Below, one piece after another: positions 12,156-22,900 of a DNA stretch of 64,000 nucleotides (its first letter is position 1; every line of letters begins with the position of its first letter). A program made the position numbers and the translations under genes. The stretch is taken from contig JANVCC010010406.1 in NCBI GenBank assembly GCA_025345505.1, positions 14,432,548 through 14,496,547 on the forward strand, read 5' to 3'. Under the pieces are notes generated by a model. The model was not told the origin of the DNA, did no database searches, and saw only the letters and a list, made by a program, of their open reading frames with translations. Source of the stretch: Todiramphus chloris collaris (Eukaryota > Chordata > Aves > Coraciiformes > Alcedinidae).

Positions 12156-15100
12156 GTAAGTTTTGAAGCAAGTGTACCTGCTGCATTTGTTAACAGTGGT
12201 GCCTCTTGCTGCTAAGAGGCATTTTATCAAACATTATGTTTTGGTTTACTTAAAGAAACATGCACCTAATGAAATACATTGCTGTATTGCTGGTGCAGCT
12301 AGTAGTCATGTCTCCAGATGAAATTGTCCTACAATTTCCTTCAGAGGACTCTATTTTAATTTAATGAGAAGTTTGTCAAAACTCCTGGATGTAAGTTTTC
12401 TGTTTGGAGTGTTTCTTCTGAAGTTTCTTCCTTAGTGGTTAAATTATAAAAGTTAAGTAGTAAGAATGCATGTTCATTTTCCCATGTTAAAAGAAATCTT
12501 TCCTATTTTGCTAGCCCTTTCTTCCATCATGGTTTCTATAAAAAGCAAGAAATTAGGGTGTTGCTTTGTCAAAACCAGGTACTTGAAAAAGGAAATATAT
12601 GTCCAAAAGACAAATTAGACATCTGCATAATGTGTTTTTGTGTCCTAAAAGCTTTCCTGAACAAAGAATTCTCCATCCTTTTCTGTTTCGACAAGTGTGA
12701 TCTCTTATGCACTTAACACATGTGGGATGCTGAGATTGACTGAGACCTTTTTTTTTTTGCCCGGTCTGCTTGTAGATATGATCTGCTGCTGTGGAGAGGT
12801 ATTCTTTGAGGGTTGGTGGTAATTAGAGGGGAGAGAGGGAAAGTGTGACTTGGCTGCAGGGGGTGGGGGAGAGGGGAGAGAGTAAAAGAGATGAAAAGAG
12901 AGAAAAAGAAAGAAGGAATGAGAGAGAAGGGAAGAGAGAAAGAGAGAAGGAAAAGGAGAAAGATAAAGAGGTGGAATGAAAAAAGAGAGAAAAGAAAATA
13001 AATGGAAAAAAGGGGAGGGAGGAAGGAAGGGAGGGAGGAAGGGGGGACATGATGTGATCAAGAACAGGGAGGCAATGAAGATGAAAGTAGGTTTAAGCAA
13101 TAAGTTTACAATTTATTTAGTGAATAGAGTGAACTTGCCTGGGGAGCAGAATTAAAAGCTGGACTTCTTAGTTTCAGAATTTCCCTGCTCTTGGCAAGTG
13201 AGAAATGCACTGGCAAAGCTTGCCTTGTAGCTTTGCAGGCATTATTGTGGAGTATAGTAAGGTGCTGCTCTCTGTTACTGCTTTTAAAACAAGTTTTCAA
13301 GCACTTGATACTGGAGGTTATGATGATGCCACATAGTTGAATCAGTATTGGTTTTCCTTGTCCAGATATTTTTGATTTTTTATGTCTTGTTTTTGTTTGT
13401 AGAAAACACTTTTAAAGTCAGCATTGTATGCCTCTGTCTTAACAGTTCTGCACAATGTGGGGTTTATACTTGTACCATGACTGTTTATAAAACATATTAT
13501 TTCTTCTGTTTTATGATCCATGATTTGGTTTGAATCTGATTCTGAAGGGTTTTCAATCCATGGTGAAATTGGGCTGTGGTAGTAGAAGTACTGTTCATTA
13601 TAGTGGTTTGGTCTAGTAGGTGTTTATGCTGTTTTGTTCCAGCTTTCTAGAAGAGGGTCTTCATCTAGTTAGTACATAAAGAGGTTTGCTACTTTTATTT
13701 AACTGCTACTCTGAGGCAATGTATTGTGTGAGAGATTTCAGTTAGAATTTTTTGGGTGGTTGCTGTGTGCTTTTTACTCTGTAGTGTTTTTCATCATATT
13801 AATTACTTTTGTGTATACATGTAAAAGGCCTGAATATCTGCAGTAGATGGGGAAGAGTGATAGGGAAAGTTTGCATTTGGTTATAATTTTTCTCTTAATA
13901 CCCTCAGTGCTATTTAGGAAGGGATTATTTTTTAAAATTAAGTATATTAGAACTAAAAGGATTGATTTATTTTATTTAGCAATATCAGCTGAGTTTTCAT
14001 CTGGAAGTTCAACAATAAAATATTTTGTATTCCTGTTTTATCTTTTTTTCTTACCCTGCATGGTAGCATGGATATTTTTGCTTCCACCAGTTCTGTAGTT
14101 GTTAAATAATATACTGGGAAGTTCTATGCTCCTTGATAAAGCATAATTAGTCAAGAGAAATAGATATAACTTAATTATATTAATTCTCAAAAATCTGTTG
14201 TATGAAGCAATCTAGTTTATGAAGGTTTTAAATCTCTTTGTAGGGCATTGGCCCTTAACTGTGATGCCCCACTGGATGACAAAAATGGAGCAGAGTCTAA
14301 AAATTGGAGAGCTGGTAAGCCGGTCAGAGTAGTGCGCAGTTCAAAAGGACGGCGAATCAGCAAATATGCCCCAGAGGAAGGCAACAGATATGATGGCATT
14401 TACAAGGTATTCTGAATTGTACTGAGTGCAGAATCATGTTTTTATTCAGCTGTTTTGGAAAGCCTCATGTGTGTTACCTTGCAAATTCTTCATTATTACT
14501 TAAAAGAAATAATTCTTTTTTCTCCATGATAGCTTTTCAGCCTTGGATTATTCTGCACAGAACTGAAGTGAAATTATTCCATGCAGTGATAATAGAACAT
14601 AATCCATAATAAGATATGTAAAGTTGAATATATAAGCTACTTTATATGTACCTATTGAGTCACATTCATTCCCGGAAATCAAATTATTTCCTTATTCCTT
14701 CCAACTATATCCTAGCTTTTTGTGCTTTTAATGACTTCTCAGAATCTGAAATAAAGATGTGTGCCTTTTAAGAGCACTGTATTTATCAAAAATTCAAAAA
14801 TTTTGCACCTGTGGGAAGAGCTGCTGTGTAATAGTGATGTGTAACTTAGTCTTCCCATTTCTTCTTGAACAATTAACATATGACTATATGCTTGTGTTTG
14901 GCTTGTGATAAAATAATGGCAGTGATTTTATATTTTTCTTTAGGTGGTGAAATATTGGCCAGAAATTGGAAAATGTGGGTTTTTAGTTTGGCGCTATCTT
15001 CTGAGGAGAGATGACATTGAGCCTGCTCCTTGGACTTCAGAAGGAATGGAGCGATCAAAGAAACTGGGTCTGAGCGTACAGGTTCGAATCAGGACTTGCA

Positions 15101-18100
15101 GAGTTGGTTTTTCGTTCTCAGTTCCAGTAAATGAATTCCAGAAATATAAACCTGTTAAATTGAATCCCTGTTTTTGTAGCTTGTACTTTGCTGTGGCAGG
15201 ATTCAATGCCAAAAACCACTACAGAGTGAAGACTGAAAGAATCCTGTAATAGTTGCCCAGCAGAAGGAAAGGTGGATGAAGCTTTCTGCCTTAGCAGAGA
15301 ATTGCTTTGCATATATGGTGTGGAAAACTAAGAGTCTGAATCCAATTAGGCTGGAAAGAATTTCTACAAGTGACTGTTGTTGCAGCTGAGTCCATCTGAG
15401 AAATTAAAAAACCTATGCATTTTTATGTATTTTTCTTCCCAAGTGACTGAGGAGTTTGCATAGATAGTTTACTTCAGGCGCAGAAATAAACTGACCCATG
15501 AGGACTCAGTCACTGCAGAATCCGTGGAAAATGGGAAGAATTACCATACTTTTTTTTTTTCTCAGCAAAGTGATAGTACGATTTGTTTAGTGGTAAGGGC
15601 ATAGATACGGATATCAGGTTCCTTTTAATACAGTTGAGTCTGGATTAAATTCCTTGACTTGAATACTCTTTCTCAACAAGAGATATCAATTTAAATATCC
15701 TCTCCATTATGTAGAGTTTTAAAAATTATTTTGTAGTTATTTCACTATCTAGTCCCAGAGTTTTAAAGCCTTTTAGAAATTAGTCTTGTCTGTATTTGTG
15801 TATTCCTGCATGCCAGTGGGTTTTGGTTTAAATCTGTGCTTTTTTTTAATTTTAGTATCCAGAAGGTTATTTGGAAGCAATGGCTAGTAAGGAAAAGAAG
15901 GATAAAGTTAAAAAGCAAACTGTGAAACAGGAGCCAACCAGCCAGAGTAATGGAAACCAGAAAAGGACAATTGATGATGGTATTTCTTTTTGCTTTTTTT
16001 TTTGCGTTCGTCAGCAAAATCTGTCATGTTACGTTTATTAAACCAGTAGCATGAAAACTCATCTGAAGTTTGAAGATATTTGGAATACTCATGTATATTT
16101 ATAATCACGTGCTCTGTAATTAAGTACTAGTGTAGGGATCTTATCCTACTACTTTTACGTTTGGGGTTTTTTTTTCTCTTAAATTCTGTAGAATGGCCAG
16201 TCTTCTGTGTAACTGTATGCTGCAGTCCAAGACAATGCTGAACAGTATGAGTTGGAGTAGGGGTTTGATTGCTGCATTTCCTGAGTGTAGTCTATGTTTT
16301 AGCCTTCTATAAACAGTTTTGCCTTCCCCTTTTATTAGTTCAGGCTAACACTGTGTTGTTACTGTGTCTGATGGTCATGATCTTAAGCAGGTATAGAGGA
16401 GCCGACGAATACACCCAAAGCCATGAGGATGGGAGATGGAGGGAAAGGAGAGGCTTTCCAGCTGACCCAAGAGCAGCAATGGCTGATTAGAGAAGATTGT
16501 ATGAACCAGAAACTGTGGGATGAAGTGCTTGCTTCTCTTAAGGAAGGACCAGTATGTTTCCTGCCTGCGTAATTTTTAATGTTTACCTCTTCTTTAGACT
16601 GTTAGAAGAAATCTTGGGTCTCTTTTAAAAATGAATTTGCCTGTTGAACTTTTGTCAAATACAGACTGTGTCTAGCATTATTTTTAGTTCAAGAAAATAA
16701 TCTTTTCTTGTACAGTTTGCTATTGATGGCTCAGTTTACATCAGCATAATTGAGATCTTTTCTTGCTCAAGAAAAATGTTGAAGTTCCAAGTGGCTTTTT
16801 TTTGTTTTGTTTTCATTTCTGAAGGGAGCATGTTTTCTCTGGAATTACAAATGTATTTTTATGCTGTTCTGGTGGGAGAAATCAAACATGAAGAAAAGTG
16901 GTTCTAGTCATTACTTCTTGTTTAGATAGAAAATACACCTGGCTTGCCTTGTTTAAAAAGATAAAAGTACTGTCATATTCAAATTTATATATAAAATGAA
17001 AATACTTTCATCCCAATCTAGATTATCCCACTCTGTAGATAGGGAACCCTAAGTAAGAGAGTATACTTTCCTCCTCCTAAATGTCAAAAGAATAGCAAGA
17101 ATAGCTCAAGATTGAAGAGACTATAAATACTACTATAAAAAAAAAGTCCACAAAAGAAATACCTCCTGAAATGTTATATCTTTCAGTGATAATTAATCTT
17201 ACCAATATCAAGGTCATAACTACTTTAATTGTTTGCAGAAGAAATCAAGGCACTAAGAAGTCAAAATAACTTGATAGAACTCAACTTGGTGAAAAACAAA
17301 CTGTTGGTTGAAAAATTAATATCTAAAAATGGACATAAATTATTCGTTTATTTCAGAATTACCAGTGGATATTTATTGTGCTTCTGTAACAGAAACAGCA
17401 TCTATAATTCCCTGTTCTTCCACTTAAAGTACTAATTTTTGCTGTAATTCTGCTGCAGTTGTCTTTGTGTAGGAACTATGTAAAGTTACTCACTTTTATC
17501 TGTCTTCTATCCAGTGTTGGTAATGACTAGAAGGAATGTCACCTCCTAAAGTGGTGCACAGTGACAGGCAATAGAGATACATATTTGTAAAATGGAGAAA
17601 ATAGTAATTTAAATGTTGTTGAGTTACTGAGAAGTCATTTTTCTAAAGATTCCTATCCATAATTTTGGTAAGATTTGGTTGCCACTAAGGGCAGTGAGTA
17701 TCACTGGTAGCTTTGGGTTGCTACTGTGAAAATGTAGATATTTCTGCTTGAAACAAGTGCCTTCACTTTTAACTAAATAAAATGTGGCTTAAGATAAATC
17801 TGGTATTTTAAAAATCATTAAAAAGAACCATATTTTGGTTACCCATAGATATGCTTTCTTTTTTCCTATAGTTAAGCTTGTATTCTTGACATGTTTGGAA
17901 GTCACTGACATGCTCGATGTAAACATGCTTGTATGATCAAAACACCTGACACAAATGTATCTTGGGATTCTTCAGAGTAGCCCTGAGAAGACTGATAAAC
18001 CAGCAAGGTCGATTTACAGACTGCAGAGAATTTGGCCTGAGGAGAGAAGAATCCATTAAGCTAGCACAGGAGGAGGTGCAGAAGTGGCTTTCTTAGCAGA

Positions 18101-21100
18101 ACTTCCCTTGACAGAGAAGCACAGATCTTTCAAGGACATGCAAACTTCTATCAGCAGTTAATAAAGACAGTTACTAAATTTTCTGACCAAAGCTAGTAAT
18201 CAGGAATAAGGGGCCTCCAGACTGATTCGTTTTGACAATGCTCATACAGACAAATGAATAATCTTTAAAATGTTAGTTCTCTGTTTTGTGTAAGAACAGG
18301 GAAATCAAGCAGTTAAGGACCTCCTTCCTGATTACTTTTAGAAAGCTGCGCTCGTGGATGTGACAGACTTAAGAACTTCTGGAAGTTCATCACTTACGTA
18401 GCAAGTGGCATTTACAAGAACTGTAATAGAGTTTCTTTTGTATTCCTTTGCCCTACACTAGAATTTTCTGAAGAAACTGGAACAATCCTTTATGTGTGTC
18501 TGCTGCCAGGAGCTAGTTTACCAGCCAGTGACAACAGAGTGCCTCCACAACGTCTGTAAAGTAAGAATAAACTTGGTCTTGCTCTGTGCTGTTTTCTTGG
18601 CTCTGAGACACCAGTCACCAAACACATATTTATTTTAGACAGCGATTATTGACTAACACTCTTAGCAGAAACATGCAACAAGTTTGCATTCAGTGACTGC
18701 TGTATAACCTTAATTTTATGTAACAAAGAGTGGAAGCACATTTAGTATAGTTCCTGATATAATGTGTGAAGTTTACGATTGCTGTCATTCCTTTGCGATC
18801 AGTGGAATTAGAGTAGGAATCGGTTTGGTCCAGGAGCTAGATGTTGGTCCAGGAGCTAGATGTTGGTCCAGTAACATCAATTTAATTTTACATAGTTAAG
18901 GAATAAAACCACGTTTTATAATTGTGTAACACTTCTACTAAGAGTTGTTGGATAGATTCAGAGTAAATACAAAAAAATTATTGGGGCTTTGGAGTAAGTT
19001 ATCTTGTTATTCTTGGCATCATTTATGTTTCGTAGGAGGGCCACAGAAGCTAATTAATAACTTGTATATCTTACAGTCTTGATTAGTTGGATATAATGTA
19101 AGGAGTGTAGAATCCAGTTTGTACTACAGTTAATTTTTGTAGTACGGACAAGTACAGAATTGTGTACTGAATTGTGCATATTTGAACTGTGCCTGCCACA
19201 CCTAATATTTCTATTTACAAGCCTGAAATGCCTTAGACTATTATCACCTTGTACAGGAACTGATAATGTAAATTCACTGTTCAAGAATCATAGAATGTCC
19301 TGTGTTGGACGTCACCCCCGTAAGTCATCTAGTCAAACCCCCCTGCAGTAAGCAGATACATCCCCAACTAGATCAGGTTTCTCAGAGCTTCACCAAGCCT
19401 GACCTTGAAAGTCTTCAGGGATGGGGCCTCCACCACCTCCCTGGGTAACCCATTCCAGTGTTCCACCTCCCTTGTGGTAAAGAACTTCTTCCTAACTTCC
19501 AATCTAAATCTACCCTCCTCTAGTTTAAAACCATTGCCCCTCATCCTGTTGCTACATGCTCTTATAAAAGTCCCTCCCCATCTTTCCTGTAGGCGCCCTT
19601 CAGGTACTGGAAGGATGCTGCAAGGTCTCCTTAGAGCCTTCTCTTCTCCAGGCTGAACCATCCCAGCTCTCTCAGCCTGTCCTCATAGGAGAGGTTTTAC
19701 AGCCCTCCAGTCATTTTCATGGCCCTTCTCTGGACCTGCTCTGTCAGGTGTGTGTCCTTATGTTGAGGATTCCAGAGCTGGACACAGCACTCCAGGTGAG
19801 GTGTTATCAGCACGGAGTGTCAGAATCACCTCTCTCCAGCTGCTGGCCATGCTTCTTTTGATGCAACCCAGGATGCCATTGGCCTTCTGGGCTGCAAGTG
19901 CACTTTGTTGGCTCAAGTTTAGCTTCTCATCCACCAGAATCCCCAGGTCCTTTTCTGCAGGGCCACTCTCTATCATCTCTTATACCCCAGCCTGTATTGA
20001 TAATGAGGATTGTTCTCACCCATGTGCAGGACCCTGCACTTGGTCTTCTTAAACCTCATGAGGTTCACCTGGGCCCACTTCTACAGCTTGTTCATGTCCT
20101 TTTGGATGACATCCCATCACTCTGGTATGTTAACCACACCATGCAGCTTGGTATCATCTGCAAACTTGCTGATGGTGCACTCGATGCAACTGTCTGTATC
20201 ATTGATGAAGATATTAAACAGCACTGGTCCCAGTAAGGACCCCTGAGGGATGCCACTTTACACCATTCTCCCTCTGAACACCCAGACATTGACTGCTACC
20301 CTCTGGATGTGACCATCCAGACAATTCCTTATCCACTGAACCATGTCTCTCCATCATGGAGAGGAGGATGTTGTGGGGGACTGTGTCAAAGGCCCTGCAG
20401 AATTCCAGATAGATGACATCCATCACTCTTCCCTTGTCCACTGATAGAGTCAGTCCGCTGTAGAAAGCCACTAGGTTGGTCAGGCAGGACTTGTCCTTAG
20501 TGAAGCCATGCTGGCTGTCTTGGATCACCTCCCTGTCCTCCATGTGTGTTACCAGAGCTTATAGAAGAATATGCTCTACGATCTTCCCAGGCACAGAGGT
20601 AAGGCTGACAGGTCAGCAGTTCCCAGGGTCCTCCTTTCTACCCTTTTTAAACACTTGTTCAATGTCTCACTTGTTTTAGTCATGGGGATTTCACCTGACT
20701 GACAGGACTTTTCAAATATCGTCAAGAGTGGCTTGGCAACTACATCAACCAATTCCCTCAAGGACCCTGGGGTGCATCTTGCCTGGTCCCATAGATTTGT
20801 GTACGTTCAGGTTCCTCAGATGGTCACAAACCTGATCTTCACTTACAGTGGGAGGGACTTTGTCACCCTGGTCTCCACTTTGTGGTCTTTCACCTTGGGA
20901 GGTGTGAGGAGAGAGGTTGCCAGTGAAGACATATGACCCTTCACTAGAAATCACTGTGTTGTTGTGGATACCTGCACACATTGAATGATTACGGCTCCTT
21001 AAAAAACATTAAAAGTATTATGAAGGGGTCAATATTTAGAATTATGGAAACTGGAAAACCAAGAAGAGAAATGAATGCTAAGTTGCAGCAAACTCAGAAA

Positions 21101-21888
21101 GCACAGGATTTATCAGGAAATATGTCTGAGTACAAAATAATATTCAGTTGAATTTGTAAGGTATAGTTTTATAGTAAGCTGGTATTGCTGTAAAGACAGA
21201 GATCAGCCCTGATAAATTTCTGATATTCACCTCACATGTTTGGCTGTCACAGTAAGGAGGCCAGCACTGATGCTGATGTGTTGGAGATTGTATTATTCTG
21301 CATATGTCTTTAAGGCTTAACTGAACCTCATCTAGGGAGTTAGATGGAGATTGTTACATAAACAGTATACCTGGTGTACTCACCTTTCTTTGGAAATGAA
21401 GGTGTGGAGAACTGTGTCCATCTAACTGTGAAGCTAGAAGGAAGCTGCAGACATGGTTGTGGTTCACAGGAAGGCACTAGTGTAAATGCAGGGGAAATCT
21501 CAGTAGTGATTTCTTTTAATTCATCCCAAGCTGAACGTTTCACGCCCCAGCCTAGAGCAGAGTTCTGTTCTTAGGACATTTTTTTGTCATAGAGCCAGAG
21601 GGCTTTGTAATGACTTCCTTTTCTGCGGTAGTACAGCAAATTACATCTTTGATTTATAGTGATTCCTTAGTTTTTGCTGCTTAAGCTGTCAGTCTAAACC
21701 GAAGTTCTCACTCTTTACTTCTCTGTCTTTGTATGTCCTAGAGCTGTTTACAGCGCTCCTTCAGAGCTGAAGTCTTCACCTGCCCTGCCTGCCGCTATGA
21801 CCTGGGAAAGGGCTACACCATGGTTCCCAACAAGATACTGCAGACACTACTGGACCAGTTCTTCCCTGGTTACAGTAAAGGACGATGA
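12049..21888 (+). CDS. UHRF2: UHRF2, E3 ubiquitin-protein ligase (3' half, seven coding exons)
   Basis: UHRF2 is a nuclear RING-type E3 ligase whose SRA domain binds modified CpG DNA. Seven exons (12,049-12,155; 14,244-14,406; 14,944-15,081; 15,856-15,979; 16,391-16,551; 18,462-18,560; 21,742-21,888) join in phase into 312 codons and a TGA stop. In order they encode the SRA domain from [13 protein letters not shown] onward, a Lys-rich linker (the least conserved part), a helix-rich segment ([19 protein letters not shown]), and a C3HC4 RING ([17 protein letters not shown] to CPACR), ending FFPGYSKGR. The [15 protein letters not shown] segment and the PGYSKGR end fit UHRF2 rather than UHRF1. 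The convergent neighbour GLDC matches human synteny. The Ubl, tandem Tudor, PHD and early SRA exons lie left of the window. No stops or frameshifts are seen, so the gene looks functional. Confidence 0.96.
12156..14243. other. UHRF2: UHRF2 intron with a polypurine block
   Basis: Intron between the first two SRA exons of the window. Apart from the purine-rich tract listed separately it is unique AT-rich sequence with no recognisable gene or transposon. The shorter introns 14,407-14,943 and 15,082-15,855 are likewise unique sequence with nothing to report. Confidence 0.7.
12863..13047 (+). repeat. Polypurine (GA/GGAA-rich) tract
   Basis: About 185 bases made almost only of A and G on the plus strand, ending in a GGGAGGGAGGAAGG-type run. 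It is a decayed, impure microsatellite. Long purine strands of this kind can form triplex (H-DNA). The reading frames of the opposite strand through it are low-complexity artefacts rich in Ser, Pro, Leu and Phe. Confidence 0.85.
14244..14406 (+). CDS. UHRF2: UHRF2 exon, SRA domain part 2
   Basis: This exon completes the split Arg and encodes [19 protein letters not shown] through [15 protein letters not shown]. The acceptor is TTTGTAG and the donor GTATTC. This is the conserved core of the SRA/YDG fold; the YDG motif that gives the domain its alternative name is present. The exon is 163 bases and ends in phase 0. Confidence 0.96.
14944..15081 (+). CDS. UHRF2: UHRF2 exon, SRA domain part 3
   Basis: Encodes [20 protein letters not shown] and on to the end of the SRA domain ([20 protein letters not shown]). 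It has 46 codons with both boundaries in phase 0. The donor GTTCGA is weaker than usual. The CAG|GT junction and the phase fit with the next exon support it. Confidence 0.94.
15856..15979 (+). CDS. UHRF2: UHRF2 exon, linker after SRA
   Basis: Encodes [20 protein letters not shown] and a basic, Ser/Gln-rich linker ending NQKRTIDD, then the first base of a Gly codon. It is preceded by a T-rich acceptor tract ending TTTAG and followed by donor GTATTT. The linker is poorly conserved between UHRF proteins, so it is recognised by position and phase as much as by sequence. Confidence 0.9.
16391..16551 (+). CDS. UHRF2: UHRF2 exon, pre-RING segment
   Basis: Encodes [20 protein letters not shown], then [20 protein letters not shown] and [12 protein letters not shown]. 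The acceptor is TTAAGCAG and the donor GTATGT. The helical LIREDC...LWDEVL stretch is conserved in UHRF1 and UHRF2 just before the RING. The acceptor AG is followed at once by GT, but only this boundary keeps frame with the previous exon (G|GT). Confidence 0.93.
16552..18461. other. UHRF2: UHRF2 intron, no feature seen
   Basis: A 1.9-kb intron before the RING exon. It is unique AT-rich sequence. An open frame at 17,229-17,435 begins with a helix-like stretch but has no recognisable homology or splice context, so no gene is called. Confidence 0.65.
18462..18560 (+). CDS. UHRF2: UHRF2 exon, first half of the RING
   Basis: Thirty-three codons, [20 protein letters not shown] to TECLHNVCK. It supplies the first zinc ligands of the C3HC4 RING; the first Cys codon is at 18,495-18,497, human residue 733. 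The RING recruits the E2 enzyme for ubiquitin transfer. The acceptor is CTACACTAG and the donor GTAAGA. Both boundaries are in phase 0. Confidence 0.96.
18825..18871. repeat. 19-bp tandem repeat
   Basis: Two full copies of TTGGTCCAGGAGCTAGATG and a third partial copy (TTGGTCCAG), identical to each other, in the last UHRF2 intron. The perfect identity suggests a recent slippage duplication. Confidence 0.9.
19284..20955 (-). mobile_element. CR1 LINE, 5'-truncated, minus strand
   Basis: The left end is the reverse complement of a CR1 3' tail (CATTCTATGATT read on the minus strand). The minus strand then shows the CR1 C-terminal signature ([31 protein letters not shown]), RT remains ([32 protein letters not shown]) and the pre-RT segment ([18 protein letters not shown]). 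Many frame breaks are present. The 5' boundary near 20,955 is approximate. It is antisense in the last UHRF2 intron. Confidence 0.92.
21742..21888 (+). CDS. UHRF2: UHRF2 last coding exon, RING second half and C-terminus
   Basis: Encodes [20 protein letters not shown] to the C-terminus [13 protein letters not shown] and TGA at 21,886-21,888. It carries the remaining RING cysteines (SC...CPAC). The intron before it is about 3.2 kb and contains a minus-strand CR1. The first residue is Ser where human UHRF2 has Asp; it is not a zinc ligand. Confidence 0.96.
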   Translation, partial: SCLQRSFRAEVFTCPACRYDLGKGYTMVPNKILQTLLDQFFPGYSKGR

Positions 21889-22900
21889 TGTGCTCAGATC
21901 CTTCCGTATTTCTCCCAGTGACTTTATAGACAGTAAAAGAGAATGAACATGGGAAATTCAGCAGTGGACCAGCCAGCTTGATGGGACTCAATATACTGAC
22001 ACATTTTGAAGCAGCTAACCCTCTTCCCCTCATAGCCATCTTTTTGGTGTAGTGAGAACTGTAATTCTCAGCTGTCTTTTAACATCAAGGGTAGTTTTGG
22101 CCAGTTAAACAAATAGTTTTTAAATAAATAAAAAAAAAAGTATCTAAAAAAAAAAAGAAGAAGAAGCCTCAGCTCTTACTGGCCTAGCTGATGCTTAGTT
22201 TATGATTTGTTTTTTTATAACTACCTCAGGACAGAGGAATATAAATCATGGGGATGACAAACTGTTATTGATGTTTTAGCTACACACTGCCTCCTGATTA
22301 TTAGTTGTGCCTGGTCCATGTGGTTTGATTTACAAAAACAAAAGAACGCAACCCTGAACCAAAACAAAAACCCACAAAAAAAAGCAAAACCAGAAAAAGA
22401 AACCAGAAACAGCACTTAAGCCAGCTGGATTAAAGAACAGCAAAATTCTGTGGTGTGCATAATCCTTTTTTGTCTTTTTCTTCTATTATGCTGTATTTTT
22501 TTGCAAGAACAGGCTGATTTTTAGTCTATTTTTGTGAGCTTCATTGTGCTTTTCTTGTATCTTATGCAAGTTGACTACTAATGACTAATGAGAACAATAT
22601 GAATGCATTGTTGCTGCATTAGTGTAAAGTGATCTGTGTTTTTTGCACTTAAAGAGGGTATTCAAGACACTCTGGTTGTGTAAAAAATATTTCATATAAA
22701 AAAAAAAGCCACTTCTGTATTAGTTAAACTGTATGCTTTTAGTAGGTCTTGTATCAGTGGCAATACATCTACACAGCATTGAAGGCAGTGCTAACTTGGA
22801 GAGGGTTCAAATCGCTTCATATTGTGATCTGAAATTTTATATACAATATATCCCCCCTAAAATATACCTTATTAAATATTTTATGATTCAGAAAAGTTGC
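21889..22900 (+). other. UHRF2: UHRF2 3' UTR (extent estimated)
   Basis: Sequence after the UHRF2 stop. The first polyadenylation signals (overlapping AATAAA copies at 22,123-22,132) would give a 3' UTR of about 260 bases. An ATTAAA near 22,871 offers a longer end. Which one is used cannot be told from sequence alone. Confidence 0.6.
22123..22132 (+). other. UHRF2: Candidate polyadenylation signals of UHRF2
   Basis: Two overlapping AATAAA hexamers about 235 bases after the stop codon, followed by A-rich sequence. They are the first canonical signals downstream of UHRF2 on the plus strand. The A-rich neighbourhood means a chance match is possible. Confidence 0.5.

Noticed and set aside
12705-13100. 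A 131-codon open frame on the minus strand across the polypurine tract
   Set aside because: Its Ser/Pro/Leu/Phe-rich translation comes from low-complexity purine repeats. There is no homology or gene context.
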